A DNA stretch of 64,000 bases from Streptomyces sp. PR69. Its GTDB lineage: Bacteria > Actinomycetota > Actinomycetes > Streptomycetales > Streptomycetaceae. Below, in pieces: positions 62,736 to 64,000 of this stretch; within the stretch, counting starts at the first letter, position 1, and each line of letters starts with the position of its first letter. The notes below the pieces were generated by a model. The model ran no database searches. It was not told the origin of the DNA and was given only the letters and a program-made list of their open reading frames with translations. The stretch covers positions 62,001-126,000 of the forward strand of contig NZ_JAOWCB010000012.1 of NCBI RefSeq assembly GCF_026420845.1. The letters are read 5' to 3'. A program made the position numbers and the translations under genes.

Positions 62736-64000
62736 GTGGCGGCGGCAGAGCAAGGGTGGGCACGGCGGCTGACCGGCTACGCCTGGCGGTACCGGCGGAA
62801 TGTGGTGCTCGCGCTTGGTTCCTCCCTCGCCGGCATGGCGGTGATGGCCCTCGTCCCGCTGATCACCAAGGTCGTCATCGACGATGTGATCGGCGCGGGC
62901 ACCCGGTCGCTCGCCGTCTGGACCGGGCTCCTCGTCGCCGCCGCCGTCGTCGTGTACGCCCTGACGTACATCCGCCGGTACTACGGCGGCCGGCTCGCCC
63001 TCGACGTGCAGCACGATCTGCGCACCGAGATGTACCGGACCATCACCCGGCTCGACGGACGGCGGCAGGACGAGCTCTCCACCGGCCAGGTCGTCGGCCG
63101 CGCCACCACCGACCTCCAGCTCATCCAGAGCCTGCTCTTCATGCTCCCGATGACCGTCGGGAACATCCTTCTCTTCCTCGTCTCCCTGGTGATCATGGCG
63201 TGGCTGTCCGTGCCGCTCACCCTGGTCGCCGTCGCCGTCGGCCCCGCCCTGTGGTTCATCGCCAAGCGCAGCCGCACCCGGCTGCACCCCTCCACCTGGT
63301 GGGCGCAGAGTCAGGCGGCGGCCGTCGCGGGCGTCGTCGACGGCGCGGTCCTCGGCGTACGCGTCGTCAAGGGCTTCGGCCAGGAGGAGCAGGAGACCGC
63401 CAAGCTCCGCGACGCGGGGCGCAAGCTGTTCGCCGGGCGGCTGCGCACCATCCGGCTGAACTCCCGCTACACCCCTGCCCTGCAGGCCGTCCCCGCCCTC
63501 GGCCAGGTCGCCATGCTCGCCCTCGGCGGCTGGCTCGCCGTCCGCGGTCAGATCACCCTCGGCACCTTCGTCGCCTTCTCCGCCTATCTCGCCCAGCTCG
63601 TCGGACCCGTCCGGATGCTCGCCATGGTCCTCACCGTCGGCCAGCAGGCACGCGCGGGCGTGGAGCGCGTACTGGATCTGATCGACACCGAGCCGACCCT
63701 GAAGGACGGCGTCAGGGAGCTGCCCGCCGACGCGCCCGCGAGCGTCGAGTTCGACGACGTCACCTTCGGATACGAGGAGGGCCGGCCCGTCCTCGACGGC
63801 TTCTCGCTGCGGATCGAACCCGGCGAGACCGTCGCCGTCGTCGGCTCCTCCGGCAGCGGCAAGTCCACCGTCTCCCTGCTGCTGCCCCGCTTCTACGACG
63901 TCAGCGGCGGCGCGGTCCTCGTCGGCGGCCGCGATGTGCGCGAGCTGACCCTCGACTCGCTGCGCGCCGCCATCGGCCTCGTCCCCGAGGACAGCTTCCT
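62736..64000 (+). CDS. ABC exporter: fused membrane and ATPase domains (3' end beyond window)
   Basis: A partial gene: 421 codons are visible and the frame is open to the edge. GTG 62736 has GGGGAGG 6 bases upstream. Six membrane helices are recognisable (VVLALGSSLAGMAVMALVPL, LLVAAAVVVYALTYIRRYYG, TVGNILLFLVSLVIMAWLSV and so on), then the nucleotide-binding domain with A-loop FGYEEGRP and Walker A VVGSSGSGKST; the Q-loop region PEDSFL ends the window. A type IV ABC exporter, probably lipid or drug related. Partner genes would lie to the right. Confidence 0.92.
   Translation, partial: MAAAEQGWARRLTGYAWRYRRNVVLALGSSLAGMAVMALVPLITKVVIDDVIGAGTRSLAVWTGLLVAAAVVVYALTYIRRYYGGRLALDVQHDLRTEMYRTITRLDGRRQDELSTGQVVGRATTDLQLIQSLLFMLPMTVGNILLFLVSLVIMAWLSVPLTLVAVAVGPALWFIAKRSRTRLHPSTWWAQSQAAAVAGVVDGAVLGVRVVKGFGQEEQETAKLRDAGRKLFAGRLRTIRLNSRYTPALQAVPALGQVAMLALGGWLAVRGQITLGTFVAFSAYLAQLVGPVRMLAMVLTVGQQARAGVERVLDLIDTEPTLKDGVRELPADAPASVEFDDVTFGYEEGRPVLDGFSLRIEPGETVAVVGSSGSGKSTVSLLLPRFYDVSGGAVLVGGRDVRELTLDSLRAAIGLVPEDSF

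Overview
The window is chromosomal DNA of a Streptomyces. It is very GC-rich, almost every real ORF has a G/C-biased third position, and GTG/TTG starts are common. It carries genus hallmarks: adpA with a TTA codon followed by the oligoribonuclease gene orn, a ceb cellobiose operon with a perfect CebR box, DasR-type dre elements in front of chitinolytic genes, and an AccR-controlled leucine/acyl-CoA operon. From memory, the gene order broadly follows the S. coelicolor SCO28xx to SCO27xx region, part of the conserved chromosome core. No database was searched.

Layout. 0-2.1 kb: an IS200/IS605-type TnpB gene with omegaRNA-like ends, followed by the frameshifted remains of a luciferase-like monooxygenase gene. 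2.25-4.15 kb: a secreted GH18 chitinase with two dre-like sites and a terminator. 4.15-9.3 kb: a carboxymuconolactone-decarboxylase-like protein, the c-di-GMP enzyme CdgA, an M6-like metalloprotease, tRNA-Lys and a small conserved protein. 9.4-15.7 kb: a minus-strand run with a PAP2 membrane phosphatase, a Cas4/RecB-like PD-(D/E)XK nuclease with an apparent Fe-S cysteine set, an unknown 551-aa protein, an SF1 helicase and a small protein. 15.9-22.5 kb: a histidine phosphatase, an NsdA-like TPR regulator, a spermidine-synthase-like protein and a two-component system. 22.6-31.6 kb: a CBM2-GH18 chitinase, a PLP enzyme, then bglC-cebG-cebF-cebE and divergent cebR. 31.7-35.6 kb: a lineage-specific-looking block (methyltransferase, DUF6415-like, DUF6879-like, XRE/DUF5753) ending at tRNA-His. 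35.9-45.6 kb: orn, adpA, a membrane protein, a universal stress protein, a SatP-like transporter, glmS, a DUF4429/SHOCT protein and a GH20 hexosaminidase. 45.7-56.8 kb: desE with an iron box, acdH-hmgL-accA1-accD1, divergent accR, a phosphatase-like protein, TesB and a second acyl-CoA dehydrogenase. 56.9-64 kb: a PucR regulator, a gutted sodium:solute symporter pseudogene, an agmatinase-family gene coupled to a ThDP enzyme, a cupin and the start of an ABC exporter.

Functional themes. Chitin/GlcNAc use is represented by two chitinases, a hexosaminidase and GlmS, with dre-like sites on one chitinase and the hexosaminidase. Cellulose sensing is represented by ceb/bglC/cebR. Developmental signalling links CdgA (c-di-GMP turnover), Orn (which would clear pGpG) and AdpA (bldA-dependent). 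Leucine/isovalerate catabolism is represented by accD1-accA1-hmgL-acdH under accR.

The points most worth following up are the nuclease/unknown/helicase cassette, invasion of the accA1 reading frame by repeat DNA also found between genes, the absence of the desferrioxamine synthesis genes from their usual place beside desE, a 4 x 11-bp tandem repeat between two divergent genes, and short tandem repeats that start at or just after stop codons.
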